Positions 26,167-39,421 of a stretch of 64,000 nucleotides of DNA are shown here, piece after piece. Below the pieces are notes generated by a model. It did no database searches, was not told the origin of the DNA, and was given only the letters and a program-made list of their open reading frames with translations. The stretch lies in contig OU612073.1 of NCBI GenBank assembly GCA_914767715.1, forward strand, positions 18,290,001-18,354,000, given 5' to 3'. Origin of the DNA: Membranipora membranacea (taxonomy: Eukaryota; Bryozoa; Gymnolaemata; Cheilostomatida; Membraniporidae). The stretch's first letter is position 1, and every line of letters starts with the position of its first letter. A program made the translations under genes and the position numbers.

Positions 26167-28682
26167 TTACCATTTATCATCATCGCTATCACTATCGGGT
26201 AACCGAGATGATCGTATCACATTGAGGGGAGGTGCACCTGTAGACTGAGCTCCTCTGCCGTATATACTAGATCCAGTAATTGGGGGTAGTGATGAGCCAC
26301 CCAGAGGGGGTAGTTTACCACCTAAAAGACATAAATCATGCTTAAATCAGAGTCATATATAATTTAACTTGCTGCAAACTGAGTTTGGGTGGCCTAAATC
26401 AACTGGCTATCGGGATATTGTATAATTATCCCTCTCTGTTTATGAAACTCAGCAGACTTTACATCAAAATAATATGTAATCGCTTCAAAAGTCTAGGATT
26501 CAAGTTACGCATTATGTGGCATCTTCATGAGGAATTACCACAACACATCGTCTAGAAGAAACGCAAAAGATATATGTCTACAAGCTTCAAATTTCTGTGA
26601 AAAATTCGGTTTTGCTGAGGGAACTGTAGAAGGTGCATAAAAATCGAACGACCACCCTTGTTAGAACAGCTTGGCTACTCAAGCTGAAATACCATATGTC
26701 TGTACGTGGGTACATATGTTTCTATTCTACAGTGGCACACATTAATGACAGCTGATCAGATTACCACAGTGCTTACATTTAACTACAATGTTCCAGTGTA
26801 AACTCATATGTACATTATTCCTATAGATTATTGGTGCACAACATCGAATAGGGTTTGACAGCTGTGGGGATTGAAAATGAGAGCATCAATTTCGCTATTG
26901 CCTGGCTCAGACCCCAGGCTTTTTAGGTCCTTCAAATAGGATACTTCGCTGCCAAATTGCTCACCCAGGAGATAAATTGTTTCATACAGTGATGAACAAT
27001 TTGGGAACGAGACCTCAAGCAGGTCTGATCCATCACAACAGTAAACAATCAGTAAACAACTTTGACGGTTTTTAATTGAAAGAACCCTCAACAGATCACC
27101 CAAGAAAGAGGTTGAGTGAAAAACTTGAGCTATTTTTCCGAGTCTATTGATGATATTTAACCGATAAAACGGTTATTCTTCACAGCTAATTACATTGTAT
27201 GTCGGTAATCTACCAAGCGGCTGACATGTAAACAGGAGTAACAGGTGGCAGCCACTCAAGCTCCTACCAATCTACTACCAGATGTGACACAACAGATTAA
27301 CGCATTTGTTATTAGAAATCCCCAGCAGCTACACTAACTACCACACATAATATAAATAAATAACTACATGACAATGTTAGTGAGACTACAAGAGCTAATA
27401 CCTGTAAGGGGAGTTATCGGTGGTAAAGATGTACCTGATAAACATTCAACCATCATACATCCTGACAAAAGTTTTCAAACTCTCGATTCTGAGGCGATAA
27501 CCATGCCCAATTTTGAGATATCAGGGAAGAGTTTGTCTCTAAGGAGATTTAACTTTGCAGATCAAATGTTTTTGCAATGGAATACATGGACAGTGCAGAA
27601 CATGAAGCTAAGAAAATATCCCGGTCAACAAGATTGTCAGTCTGCGGCTAGAGCTATTTACCCAGAGGAGGAAGTCGGGGGTTGCTCGGTGGTTTTCTGG
27701 TCGACAACCCATAATCATCATCCATAGAACCATCATTCACCAAAATCTATGGAGAAAACAAATAATAGGGTGTTGATCATTACAAAATGGTTGAAGTAGG
27801 TATAAAATTTAGGTTGTAGCCCTTATAGAATTATAGTAGATCTTTTAGTAGAATATAAACCTCAGAAGAACGTGTTATAATTCAGCAGTGGTATTGAGAG
27901 GTCTGCTTTACCTAGAGGGAAAAGTGGCATTTCACTGTATGCCCAGATATTGTCCTTTAAACATGTATCCACAACAAAATATTTGAGGTTGAAACCTTTC
28001 ACATATAGCTATGATAGTAGTCTTTGCTTTTTACCCATAGTGAGATATACACAGAGTGGCCAGTTGGGCTCCTATTATCAAGACATTCTTGTGATCACCA
28101 GATACCTAGCAACCAGGCGACAGTTTAATGTCTCAATCTAAATCCTCACTAAAGTGCAGCATATGAAAGCATATCCCATGATGCAACTGCCTGGAATTTC
28201 CGGGTCAGGGAATTCCAGGCAATTGCATCATGGGATATGTTTGCATAGTCATGGTTGTTGGAATGTTGTAAACATGCACTATTGGACTTACCTGTGGCGC
28301 AGAGGGTATGATAGTTTGTGGTTCTTCTATCATTGATCGCTGCCTTGTTCCTACAAGCTCAGACAATGGTACAGCGGCAGGCTTAGTGTAGTAATCTACA
28401 AACACAGCAACATTTAACTGCCTCGGTATTCATGCTAGACTTGGATCGAGTTCTTAGAAATAAAGTTGTACCACAAGAATACAAGGCAACCTGGGGTATA
28501 CAATTCATCCTATATCTGAGGCCGGATGCATATGCTTATCTAAAATGTTGTTTTTTGGTAGAAAAGCAGACAAGACCACACTTACCTTGCTCATCATAAC
28601 CTGCAGTCAAATTACGTGACGCCGTTGAAGGCCTGTCAGCAGGCACTCTTAGATGTCCAGTCCCTGAAGAGAGATCATAATC

Positions 28683-28720
<38 letters not shown>

Positions 28721-31700
28721 AATTATACTGTATACGGTGTACTGTATATTAAGATTGAATATCACACTCATTAAACCAAAGGTTATGTGAGGGTAGATGA
28801 ACCATTGACCGAGCGGACTTAGATTTACGATTTTCAAGAGACAAGGATATATATTTATATAATTTTACTTCTTAAGTCACTCATCACATGGGCAAAAGAG
28901 AGGCTTCAATGGAACAATATACTCTCTTACTATCACTGGCAATATCGTTAACTTAAGAGCCTACCTGGTCTCATTGCAGTACCAGGCCTTACAGCTGTCC
29001 CTGGTCTCGCTGCAGTTCCTGGCCTTGCGGCTGTTCCAGGTCGGGCAGCAGTTCCCGGCCTTACAGCAGTACCCGGCCTCATGGCAGTTCTTGGTCTAGC
29101 AGCAGTTCCTGGTCTTCTCTCAGTTCCATATTCCTCGATATAACCTAGCAATAGTAACAGCCAAATAGACGGCAATACCATGCCTGCATTTAACATTAAG
29201 TTCAAATCATCATAGGACTACATATAGTTTGCTATGACCATCTTGAGAATTTTCTGATTCTGATGTTCCAACTCTCACTACCTTGATTTGCAGCAGTGGC
29301 TATAGCTTACTCCTTACTGGGACATCGGAAAAGGAAACAGGCTAGGGCAGACAAGAGCCCAACTAATCAATGCAAACAGCCATGCTAAATTCAAATTTTC
29401 ATGGGTTTGGTACAGTAAAGTAAACACAGTACCTCCATTTCCGATGTAAGCCTTCTCGGCGAGCTCGATATCTCTCTTGGGTTTGTACCAGAAGAAGTAT
29501 ATAAGAATAGCGATGATCACGAGGACAAAAAGTAGGAGCAGCACAACGATCACCGCGGTAACTAAAATACAAAGTAACTATCAGTGGCCTTGGAGTTGTA
29601 ATCTTCTCTCCGAACAATTACTGAATGATGAATGGAGTATAAGACCTCATACCATAATGTATCGCAGTAAAGGCTCTAGCCTAAAGCTGAGTGTGCCGTG
29701 GAGGTGTAGGTCTTATAAGGCACATATGGTCTCGTGTGAGAATTCAGATGATATAAGTTTGAACACATATATAGATTGTACCTTAGAGTATGAGATCGTT
29801 AAAAGATACAATTTACATTTCTGCGTAGGTGGTGGTCACTGTTAGAGAATTGGCGATAAGGTTTATGGTATATCATACAATGACCAAGTCATGGATATGC
29901 TATCTTTGACCTTACAAAACAAAGCATTTCAAAGTAAACTCCACCCCGCTACCACTACGGATTATTAGATAAAACTTACTAGCTGGTTCCAGTCCCGCTT
30001 TCTTAGTTGTGACAGGATCCGTTGGTGCATCTGTCGAAGGTTCGTATATCTGATACTCTATATTGAATCCCCTGTAGTGTAGGTAGTGATCAGTTTTAAA
30101 TTTGGCATGTACCCAATTGGAAGGAGAGAGTAGAGGAGGAGGTAGTCCTGGGTTCCAGTTACCCGTGTACTCTCCTATCAACTCCTCGGTAAGGATATCC
30201 TGTCCGGAGTATATCTAAATAAAAATACATTTGAGAGTAGATCACAGTAGCAGGGGACCTGAAGATCTGAAAAGGACAGATAGTGGCATGACTTACTGGT
30301 GCCCCTCGGTTGAAAAGTAGGTAGAAGTGCCACTCATGGCCTGTTAACTATCTAGTTTGTTACGGTTATTATGTTAATTGTGGACGAAATTCTACCATGT
30401 TACTCAGTTTAATGATCTTATAATATCGTTATTTTATATTTTTACAGGATGCAAAATATCTAGATTAATCTCAACAGTTTTCGATGATTGCTCATTCAAA
30501 GAACATTAAAAAATATGAATATGTGAAAAGTACGAATCATCCGTAATTACATAAAGCTTACATGGTTAAAATGGAAACATCGAACAAAATCTTTGACCAA
30601 AAGTCTTCACTATACCTGCAGAATATCTTTTTTTTGTTCCGTTTTGAGGTATTTGAATGAGAAGACGATTCTGTTTCCTGGCGGAGCTGTAAGTACCCAG
30701 TGTGTCTCTGAGTTAGCTGGGTAATTCTCAGGGTATAGAGGAGACTGAAGAAAGGAGGGACTACCTTGTACTACCTCACGTCTAATTGTCCCATCAGGCA
30801 CTAAAATATATCAACCATTTGTCAAAAGTTGAACATAACTGGCGATAATTCCAGGTAATAATATCTAATGGTACCTTTACCCTAGCTCCAAAAGTTAGGT
30901 TCCCAAAACTAAACTGTATAGTGGTAATTGGAGTAAGAAAGTGAGACATTGTTGGTAAAAACAGCATGTGATCTAGAAATGACTGAGTCTGGACCCATCC
31001 TGATCTTGAAATCTCTGAATACGGCTTCTCTAAAGTAGATGGCCGTAAAACATCCTTAATGTCAATTATCTACCTGACCAATGTTACATAATAAAAATAA
31101 AATAGGAGAAAGGTGTACAACATTGGTGAAGATTAAAAATGGGTGATTCAAATCGGATGCCTTATCATTCGCCACATCCCTTAAAGGCAAGGCCCCAATA
31201 TCTACGCCAAGTTGCTCTCCGTTTGCAGGCAGGTCGGAGCACACCTGGGGCCAACCAAACCCCAGTAGTCGATGGACTGCAATGGGATACAGAAATGAGA
31301 AATAACATCAAGATATTTTCAATGACATCTAATACTCACAACTGTTGCCTAACTCCCAAGCTAAAACAGGGCAATAAAGTGTAAACAATATTTACGTAAA
31401 AAAACTAATTTATGTATAAATCTCAGGGCTGATGTTGGTATAGACTTGTTGAAAATATCAATATGTATATGGCTGCATGTCACACGGATAACAACTCTTT
31501 GTATATCAATTTGCAAAATCCAAAAGGGTTGAAGAGAATCAGTTCTATCATTCCAGAAATTTGTCGCAGTGAGCACGATCCCCGTTCTCTTTGGAGGGGC
31601 TTTGGGCCAAGCAGTAGCTTCATCATTGCGCGGTTTCTGCCATGAATGCTACATTACATATCTATTTGTTGAAACAATCTCGGGTATCACATAAAACAGT

Positions 31701-33857
31701 ACAGTCGGCGAGCTCAGGTAAAAAAAATTGTCTTCCATAAATATTGCTTAGCACCATCAATGAAAATTTATTTTCTGTGTTTTGCAGTGTTCACCTTGAG
31801 AAAAAAATTGAGTGTCTTAACTGTGATGACTGTGGGAACTAACGTGCGGAGCTGATTGCCTGCAGTCACTGGTTATCTTGATAAAATGATTCCGATAAAG
31901 TGATTCACTAAAAAATCTAACTCAGGGATGGTTAGTGCTGATAGTCTCTCAGAATAAAATATAATATTTATAGAGCTGGTATGAGTGAAATACAGTGACT
32001 GATTTGTTATTGTTTTCTAATAGTTGTTACCGATGCAACCGATTCCTGAGTAAAAACTCAACAAAAAGGTCTACTCACAAGCCTGGGTAGTGACTAAGGA
32101 TAAATTCTCTTCCCAGTGGAATTGGAATCCTGTCCCCTCATTACTCGAGTCTGACTGGAATAGTATACTCACAGAGTTCCCCACTGATATGGCTTCAATG
32201 GGCATGTCAGAACTCTCAACCAATGTCAGATTATAGCCGGTGCTGCTGTCACTTATCTTAAAATACAAAATATAGTAACATGTGTGTGAATCACTAGTTG
32301 ATATGGAATAATTACCTTAGTGGTGTGAATAATCAGTATCGTTCATCACGCATGCAAGGAATACCAACGTTTGTTATCCCATAAACATATAAATACTATT
32401 TATATTTATATAAGTAGTATTTTTATGTTTATAGTAAAACCTCAAAAAATTATTCTTCCGAAATGTAAGATATGTTGAGAATGAGATTCATGTCTAAAAA
32501 TTGGTGAAAAATTACTGTGATAAGAATGAAATAGAGAAAATATCCTTCAAGAGAGTTTTTACTTCACCAAAAAACCCAGGGCAAGCTGCTGTGTGAGCTC
32601 ATAAAGCCAGTGTGAAGGTAGACAACTGAGCAAAAGAAGGCACAGCATTGTTTGAATTGGTAGTCTGCACGCGCAGACATTGAATCAAATGAAGGAAGAC
32701 CCACCCTGGGTGCTATCTCCCTGGGGGCTTACAACCTGGATTCGTTGATGTGTGACACACTGATATTTTCTATTTTCTGAGTTAGTCTAAGTGCACAGAA
32801 GGCTCTAATGCGAGTTAGTGGCATTACATCATCAGCCATTCATCTGATAATGTAATGCCACTAACTCGCATTGGAGTTTTCTGAGCACTAAAACTAGATC
32901 TGAGATGGCATGAGGTGTACAGAAAGCAATCTCCAACCTTGTCTGAGCCCTCAGACTTTCCCACCCTCCCAACTGCCCCCCCTGTAGACACCACCAACCT
33001 GTAGACTGTCACCAATTGCTAGCCCTAGTCCCTCAAAATTGATATCGAGAGGATGGCCCGAAGAAGTTGAAACCAACACTTCCCATTTACAGTCTGATTG
33101 ATAGGAATTTGGATAACCAGCAGACTTCAACCTCCCTTCGTTGTTTGTAACAGTCCGAACCTCTCCATCACAATCATCTGAAAACATTATAGAAATATGG
33201 TAATAAAAGTATCAATCTAGGTCGATGATGTCATGAACCAGAAACTTGCCTGTAATATTATATAAAGTGGATTCATGTCTAAGATAACGCATCTATGTAG
33301 ATGGGCTACAGTTCCACAAATCACTGGAACTTAAATGGTAGATCTGTAATCAAGATATTATTCTTCTTTGATTTCAAAATCTAAAGCTAGAACGATTAAA
33401 CTTCAGACAAGTCAGGTGAAGAAATCTGAAATGATCTGTAAAAAAGAAACAAAAAAGAACAATATGAGTGTGAGGACCAATGCCATGGTTTGTGTGTTTG
33501 CACTTCTTAGGACTGGGGTTTCACTTACCATTGGACAGTTCAATATCTGCTAACACAAGAGCCGTCCGCAGTAAACCTACAAAATACACTTTAAGTGATA
33601 ACAATGAGAACATGACAAAGCGCAGTGGAATATAGATTACTGATCATAAGAAATAAGGCTAGAAATACAACAATTTTTGAAAATCTCTGTACTCAAACTC
33701 AATATTGAATTGAGGACACAAAATCATATTATCCAAGAAGGTGTCACCAATTCAAATCGATTTTGATTCTAAAGTGGAAAAAAGAACGTAGGTCGTACTT
33801 ACCGATTGTTAGGAGGAGCGACCCAAAAGAGTAGAGCTTAAAGTAATATTGCGCCAT
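26167..33857 (-). CDS. CUB-B: two-CUB single-pass protein with RPGTA repeat tail (536 aa, complete)
   Basis: Twelve exons agree in phase: 33857..33803, 33576..33529, 33177..32999, 32256..32079, 30800..30616, 30214..29980, 29561..29433, 29144..28965, 28663..28586, 28395..28292, 27746..27662 and 26321..26167. Residues 1-29 are a signal peptide (MAQYYFKLYSFGSLLLTIG...). CUB 1 spans about 35-153 (LKSAGYPNSYQSDCKWEV). CUB 2 spans about 154-293 (SPLYPENYPANSETHWVL, RGFNIEYQIYEP); it lacks the usual cysteines. A membrane helix (VIVVLLLLFVLVIIAILIYF) follows at about 300. Exon 8 encodes eight 6-residue units of RPGTA[AVM] type. The C-terminus ends in acidic RLPDSDSDDDKW. Each CUB domain is split between two exons, as in CUB-A. 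Function unknown; extracellular binding and intracellular signalling are inferred from architecture. Confidence 0.9.
28162..28247. repeat. intronic hairpin, about 37-bp arms
   Basis: Arms at 28162-28198 and 28211-28247 pair with few mismatches (core ATATCCCATGATGCAA). It lies 45 bp from the donor of the exon ending at 28292. The same hairpin is preserved in unit B at about 44622-44707, so it predates the duplication. Confidence 0.85.
28678..28712. repeat. TA microsatellite in a CUB-B intron
   Basis: About 15 TA dinucleotides in the intron between the RPGTA exon and the next exon. The unit B allele (45147-45176) is shorter and interrupted by ACA units, showing slippage since duplication. Confidence 0.9.
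32806..32872. repeat. intronic hairpin, about 24-bp arms
   Basis: Arms 32806-32829 and 32850-32872 (TAATGCGAGTTAGTGGCATT) pair almost perfectly. It lies about 130 bp downstream of the first CUB exon of CUB-B. The unit B copy near 50350-50415 has a mismatch, so the pairing is slightly eroded there. Confidence 0.85.
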
Positions 33858-35000
33858 CTTTACCTCAATTTGTTCTGGAAACTTTACACTAGATGATTGT
33901 CATGCCATAATAGAATCAGTACACCAAACAAAACATGTGAATATACATCATCACAAAACAATAGGCCCAAACGTGATTACACACCAATCAATATATGTAA
34001 GATTGAAACAAACATCATTATTAATTCACAGTAAAACAGGACTTTCTAATACAGCGATCAATAATCTATAAAGCCAGGCTGGGTTTGTTCAATAGGGAGA
34101 TAGGCTGACTGGGTCAATATTAGGTAAGCATAAGATGGCAGGTCTTGTGATGGTGTGTAAACTGTCTCAATCAAAAAAAAGTTACAAATACGGACAACAG
34201 CCATTCTTTAATCTACAAAACCGGTCCAGTCAGAGCAAACGGCAAAAATGTTCCGCACATTTTTTAAATACTAGTGACCACAACAAGTTAACGACTTTTG
34301 TGTGGATCTGATTCACTGAATTGACTCAACGAAATGAGCATTCAATTGAGAACAGCATGTTTGATCTCTTTAACTACTAGGCGTGATTATGAAAAAAGAT
34401 GAATTGACAGGCATTTTATCAAGAGGACACAACTCATAATTCTAAAGCAGGGGCAAATATATATACGGAAGTCAGTGTTGTGAGCTTGCTTCAATTCTAA
34501 AATCTGTATTCTGATTATTTCAGTCCCATCATGAGAAGAACCAAATGAGGTCAGGTTAATCGGAATAATATATGGAAATTATCATAGATAGAACACAAAC
34601 ATAGAATGTAAAGCACCAATTGACAGAGATAAAAATAAACTTCGAATCCAAAATTTGAAAACTTCATTGAGCACCTGACACTCATCAAGGGAGCAAAATA
34701 ACAGAAAATAATGGTAACAAGTGAAACCCTGCATACATTATATCCATCTTGATTAATAATTGTTTTCCCGATGAGACATTGCTGAAAAGCTATGCAAATA
34801 TATATTGCGGATGACACAACATAGCACTAATATTGGCTCTGTGAGGAGGGGGGGGGGGAGGAGAGTGTAGGTAGGGAAGACTTTGTTTGGACAAATTGAT
34901 GTGATCAATGGACACAATGTGAAAATTAACGGGGAAGAGGGTATGTAGAGTGGGAAACAACTAACACCAATTCATCACTTCTCACAAATGTGTCACCCTT
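33858..35000. other. upstream region of CUB-B, shared with unit B
   Basis: Conserved between the units (unit B: 51401-52600), so it probably holds the CUB-B promoter. It includes a poly-G run near 34846-34858. No exon is supported. Unit B has an extra about 50 bp near 52099-52150 containing the small palindrome TAGCCTA/TAGGCTA. Confidence 0.55.
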
Positions 35001-35004
35001 AAGG

Positions 35005-38000
35005 TGTAGTAACGGTGTCGGTGAATGTTTATAATACCTTTATGGTCGGATAGGTAATTTGAAACTATTGCTTATACAAAAAACTTTTTTGCAATATCTT
35101 CGCCGGTTTATTTTTTATTGCTAATTACAGTATTTACTACAATTACTACGAATACTATGAAACAGGGCGCGAGAAAATTATTTATGAATGAAATTATTCA
35201 CACTTTGCGCATGACGCAACGAGCTATACCAGCAGTGTGTGAATTGAGCATTGAATTCCATATCTGGAATAGCACCATTAGCTTTCTTTTGCAAAACAAA
35301 GGGCTTGCAAAAATAGCCAGTCCCTAGTAGCAATCTAGAAATGCCCTAATCATCGACACTGTAGGGGTATAATTACTGTTTGCAATTTTGTAAACAAGAC
35401 AACTTCTCAGGCTAATTACTCATGCTACTAGGGACAGCCAATCAAATAACAGTCAGATGGGTCCCTGTGTTTAGTGTCCTAACCGTATAACTCTATGATA
35501 CTATTTCCATTCTAAGAGAAGACTCTAATTCAGTGGAATTGAGCTATCAGCTGGAAATGGTGGTGTAATAGCAGTCTGATAACACAAACAACTGCTCTGG
35601 GCATGACAATCAGAGGATAATGACAGCATTGATCATGAAACAATAGGATATTTGAATATGACAGAACAGTCAGGAGGAAGACAATTCACTCTGTCTTTTT
35701 TACAGCTGATGTTGAAATATCCTGCTGATTCCCAAATTATTGGTCATCAAATTAGGTCTCTCATCTCTCATCTAATTAATCTCACTCGGAGCGCTTTGGC
35801 TCCTTTATAAATAAATATACACAGCACAGCTTCAGATGTTATGAAGTAGAGTCAGTGATAAGTGCTTATAATCAGTTAGGCAAAGCAGCTAGAATCATTA
35901 GAAAAGTTTATGGATGCGATGTTTATATGAATGTTTGGCAGTTTTGGTGTTGATATTGCCCTTAATAGCGCCATGTCTGGTATTGTGAGACTCAAAGGCA
36001 AAATAAAGGGAGAACCGATCTTGGTCTATAGCGGCACCACCAGAAAGCATACGAAAGTACATTTTTTGGTCTGCATTAACACGTCTTTGTGCAAGGGTGT
36101 CCCAATTAAATGTCATTGTCATGAGCTCAGTAATATGGTCTCGTTTTCTCTTACAGTGTGTCCACCTGAAGGCCTTTCTATTGATACCTTCTATGATAAT
36201 GATGTTTTTCAATTTAAATTGAGACCAGGTGTGGGTCGCAAATTCTATTATAGGGCGACAGACTGTTTTATAAGCTATGGCTCTGGTTTTACTTTAAGCC
36301 TTTTTTAGACAGCGCATCAGCATGTGTAATGATTTATTAGCTTTTGAGCAAATGTTTATTATATGTTGATCGAATGACAGTTTATTGTCAATCGTGACAC
36401 CAAGGTATAGTACTTTGTCAACACATTGTAAGGGGTCATTATTCATGCTGTATTGTGACACTAGAGGATTTACAGTGGAGCGTTGAATTGTCATATGCTC
36501 ACATTTTTTTATATTGAACTTCATCTGGGAACTGTCTGCCCAAGTTATAAGATGGTCTAGGTCATTCTGAAATAAACTAGAATCAGCAGGTGTTGTGATT
36601 GGTTTGTACAACAAGGAATCATCTGCATATAGTTTGAGCATGCTGTTGGCTACCGCAGAGTGCATATCATTTATGTACACATTAAATAACAATGGTCCTA
36701 ATACACTGCCTTGGGGCACTCCTGAGGTGACATGTCTAGTGGCCGATTTGACATTATTGACACAAACTGAGAGAAGGCGGCTCTGGAGCCATGAAAAAAT
36801 CCATTTGACAGTTTTATCAGCTATTCCGATATTCAGCAGTTTAACCAGTAGTTTTTGGTGAGACACAACGTCAAAGGCCTTTGAAAAGTCCAAGACAGCG
36901 AGATCAACCGGTATCATTTCGTCAGACAAATCTATAAATTCTCTCACAGTATTCAACAATTGAGTATCGCAGCCATGATTTGTCCTGAAACCATGTTGAT
37001 GTGGGTAAAAAAGGTCATTTGATTCTAGGAATCAGTTAATATTATGTGAAATGATATGCTCAAAGATTTTCGATATTATAGAAGTGAGTGATATTGGCCT
37101 GTTATTCAGCGGGTCTGTACGGCTTCCTTTCTTGAGGATCGGTACTATGTTGGCTGTTTTCCAGTCTTGTGGTGTCTGGGAAGTATCGTAGAAATACTGA
37201 AAAACCTTTGTCAGGGGCTCATATATGTACTGAGCTAGATATTTTAGAAGTGCAGGGGAAAGCTCATCCGGGCCAGCACCTTTTCGTGGATCGAGTTTGG
37301 TGAGCTGTGTTAGGACTCCCCGAGGATCGAACTGTATAGGAGATGATTTAGTTCGAGGGGGAATGCAGGGAGGGATATTACCATCATCAATAGAAAACAC
37401 AGAAGCAAAGGAGTCCGCAAAAGATTCAGCTATAGCAGTATTGTTGTTAGGGGGGATGTTGTCTAGTTGGCGTACAGTATTTGAGCTGCCCTTTTTACTT
37501 GCTATGAACCGATAAAGAGGTTTTGAATCACCCTGCTCTAAGGTATTGCATATGTGTTGGTTTATATAATGATTATAGTACCGGTTACACAGTTTCTTGC
37601 AGTACCGGGACTGGGGTGGCATGTTTTAAAATATTGTGCGGGGGGGGGGGGGTGCGATCTTTAAGGTCAACCGGAAACATCTCTGTTTCATTCATAAAAA
37701 ATTAATATCTGATTACCGAAGTGGAGATTATGTTGTATTATTGGCCACAGATTTGGATAAACATGTCCAAACTCGTCAAAAACCATCATAAAACAAAGAT
37801 GAAAGCATAACTCACACCTTCCAAGAAATATGAATATGGAATTCGAAGGGGATAAGTGACAAATTGTGATTTAAGAGGTGAGTCACCCCCATAGAGCAGA
37901 TTTGCTTCCTGTGTTCAGTAAGTCAACTTTGAGAGGTGATTAAGTTGTTGCTATGGTAGCTAAGTTGAAGAGCAACATCACGCCGCTGTTATCAGTTGGT

Positions 38001-38758
38001 TTACTAAAATAATTGGCAATCAATTGAGGCTGAGGCCTTCTATATCTTCAAAAAAATAACTCCATATCATACCATGTTTTGTCATTGAGAAAATAATCAA
38101 ACATCCCCTACTGATAGAAATGAGAGCTTGTAGAGCATTAATGATCGTTTATCAATTACACATTGGTCAGCTGTTGTCATGAGGAGTCAATGCATGTAAC
38201 AGATACAATAAATCATGTCAGGTGCCCAAATTGTGTTAGATAAATAACTAAATGCACAGATGAGCTAATGAGCAAATATTACTTTCCTTTACACAGTGGT
38301 GTCCACTCCCAAAGTCTATGTAGGAGAATATTTTTTCCATATATATACATTTTGAAGTCTCTAGAATTGTTAACTAGTGTTTTTATGCTGTCAGATTAGA
38401 ATTCAGCTGTGAGGACACCAAAAAGAAACCTCATGTCTGGCACATAATTAAGCGTTGCTTCATCGTGCCCAAAAAAGCACTCAGGAGCCAAATTGAAGGA
38501 ATATGATGATAAATAATTCAACCTCACCTTCTTTATAAACCGTTATTCAAAAATCAAGAAGAAAACCAGTTCCCTCTCTATGCTACAGCTGCCTGAAAGT
38601 TCCCTTTCCAGCAAAATACGTGATTTTCGTGCAGTCATGACGCGACGTCAAAAGACGTTACGTCCTCGACTCTCATAGAAATATACTCCTACCTAGATGG
38701 TCTTTCATATATGCCAAAATCGACTAATTCGGACAACTTTTTTTTAGGCGTTACTATA
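35005..38758. mobile_element. unit A-only block carrying a decayed non-LTR retrotransposon
   Basis: Unit B passes directly from AAAATGTGTCAGCTTTAACG (about 52592) to CCCAAAGAAAACAAATTAGA (about 52618). In unit A the matching points are about 35000 and 38760, so about 3.75 kb is extra. The block contains the reverse-transcriptase remnant at 35898-37622 plus flanking DNA with a poly-G run (37639-37652) and no other recognisable gene. I could not define terminal repeats or a target duplication, so it may be more than one insertion. Confidence 0.75.
35898..37622 (-). pseudogene. non-LTR retrotransposon reverse transcriptase, broken
   Basis: One reading frame of about 575 codons is interrupted by only two in-frame stops, at 37034..37032 and 36296..36294. 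Palm motifs are clear: DFSKAFDVVSH (motif A), SGVPQGSVLGPLLF, and YADDSLLY (catalytic motif C with both aspartates). The thumb-like region includes VLYLGVTIDNKLSF, and after the second stop YKTVCRPIIEFATHTWS. Upstream of 37622 an in-frame stop appears and no endonuclease domain is seen, so the copy is truncated at its 5' end. Sequence style fits the CR1/Jockey-like group of LINEs. Few lesions suggest fairly recent insertion. Absence from unit B indicates insertion after the duplication. Confidence 0.92.
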
Positions 38759-38799
38759 CACCCAAAGAAAACAAATTAAAATTTATGTATGTATTTCTG

Positions 38800-39065
38800 T
38801 ATGACCTATCTTGGTTAGAGAGTTCGAGTCGGTTACATCACTCTGGCTGGAGGTTGTATGAGTTTTGGTATCCTCAAAGGGCTCAGTAGGACCAATGAAG
38901 AGGGAGTTCATTGGTAGGACTGTGATGCCTTGCCTGGTTATATAAGAGAACTCCGACACTGACTAGCACCTTGCCGAGCCCGCTCATAAACGTAAACATA
39001 AACGGTTGTGGAATATTAGTATTGAGAGCCAGATCAGTATAGCTCTTTTTACTGTGTTTGTCACA
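38800..39065 (-). pseudogene. orphan, broken copy of the last SLC35E2-like exon
   Basis: From its intact acceptor (exon base 39065) this matches the last exon of the transporter (52912..52657): [20 protein letters not shown] is conserved. A small direct repeat (CATAAACGTAAACATAAACG) then shifts the frame and gives RLCLRL-stop. A 21-22-bp insertion at 38893-38914 and loss of the region containing the true stop add further damage. No upstream transporter exons exist in unit A, so this exon cannot belong to a working gene. Confidence 0.9.
38886..38920. mobile_element. 21-bp insertion with 7-bp target duplication and the same ends
   Basis: Bases 38893-38913 begin CAATGAA and end TTCATTG, and contain GAGGGAGTTCATTG as in 58.85 kb. 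GTAGGAC flanks both sides (38886-38892, 38914-38920). Unit B shows the empty site with a single GTAGGAC (about 52767-52773). Confidence 0.75.
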
Positions 39066-39421
39066 CTGTCAAATAAAATCAACAGAAATTTACAGCATAA
39101 CTTATTTTTTCCATTCTGAAAGAAGATGGACATGGGAATCAGCAATAATATTGAGTAAGATGGAGTAGAGTGAATGAAAACAATCCTAGGGTGCTTCCAT
39201 TTTCCTATCCATTCTTGTTAGATGCAAATTAAGAGAAGACAACTCACTATCGTAAACATTAAATATGATAGCTATATGTATTTAAATTCAACGCCAATTT
39301 TCATCATAAAGTGTCATTGATCCTGACAATAGATTGAGTGAGTCTTTAGTTGACAGAGACAACAGAAGCAGACACTACATTCACTTGAAGAACTATCTGA
39401 AAAAACACCACAGATCAGACC

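Noticed and set aside
26828-27103. Minus-strand intronic frame (similar in unit B at 43160-43495)
   Set aside because: The two copies diverge by a frameshift near the C-terminal end and there is no domain or splice support; kept as intron.
27368-27727. 119-codon plus-strand frame, also intact in unit B (43760-44119)
   Set aside because: It lies antisense across a real CUB-B/CUB-C exon. Preservation in both units is explained by the recent duplication, since introns are equally preserved.
31062-31244. Possible extra exon between the CUB 1 and CUB 2 exons of CUB-B
   Set aside because: An AG precedes it, but the CUB exons already join in phase without it and no matching donor was evident.
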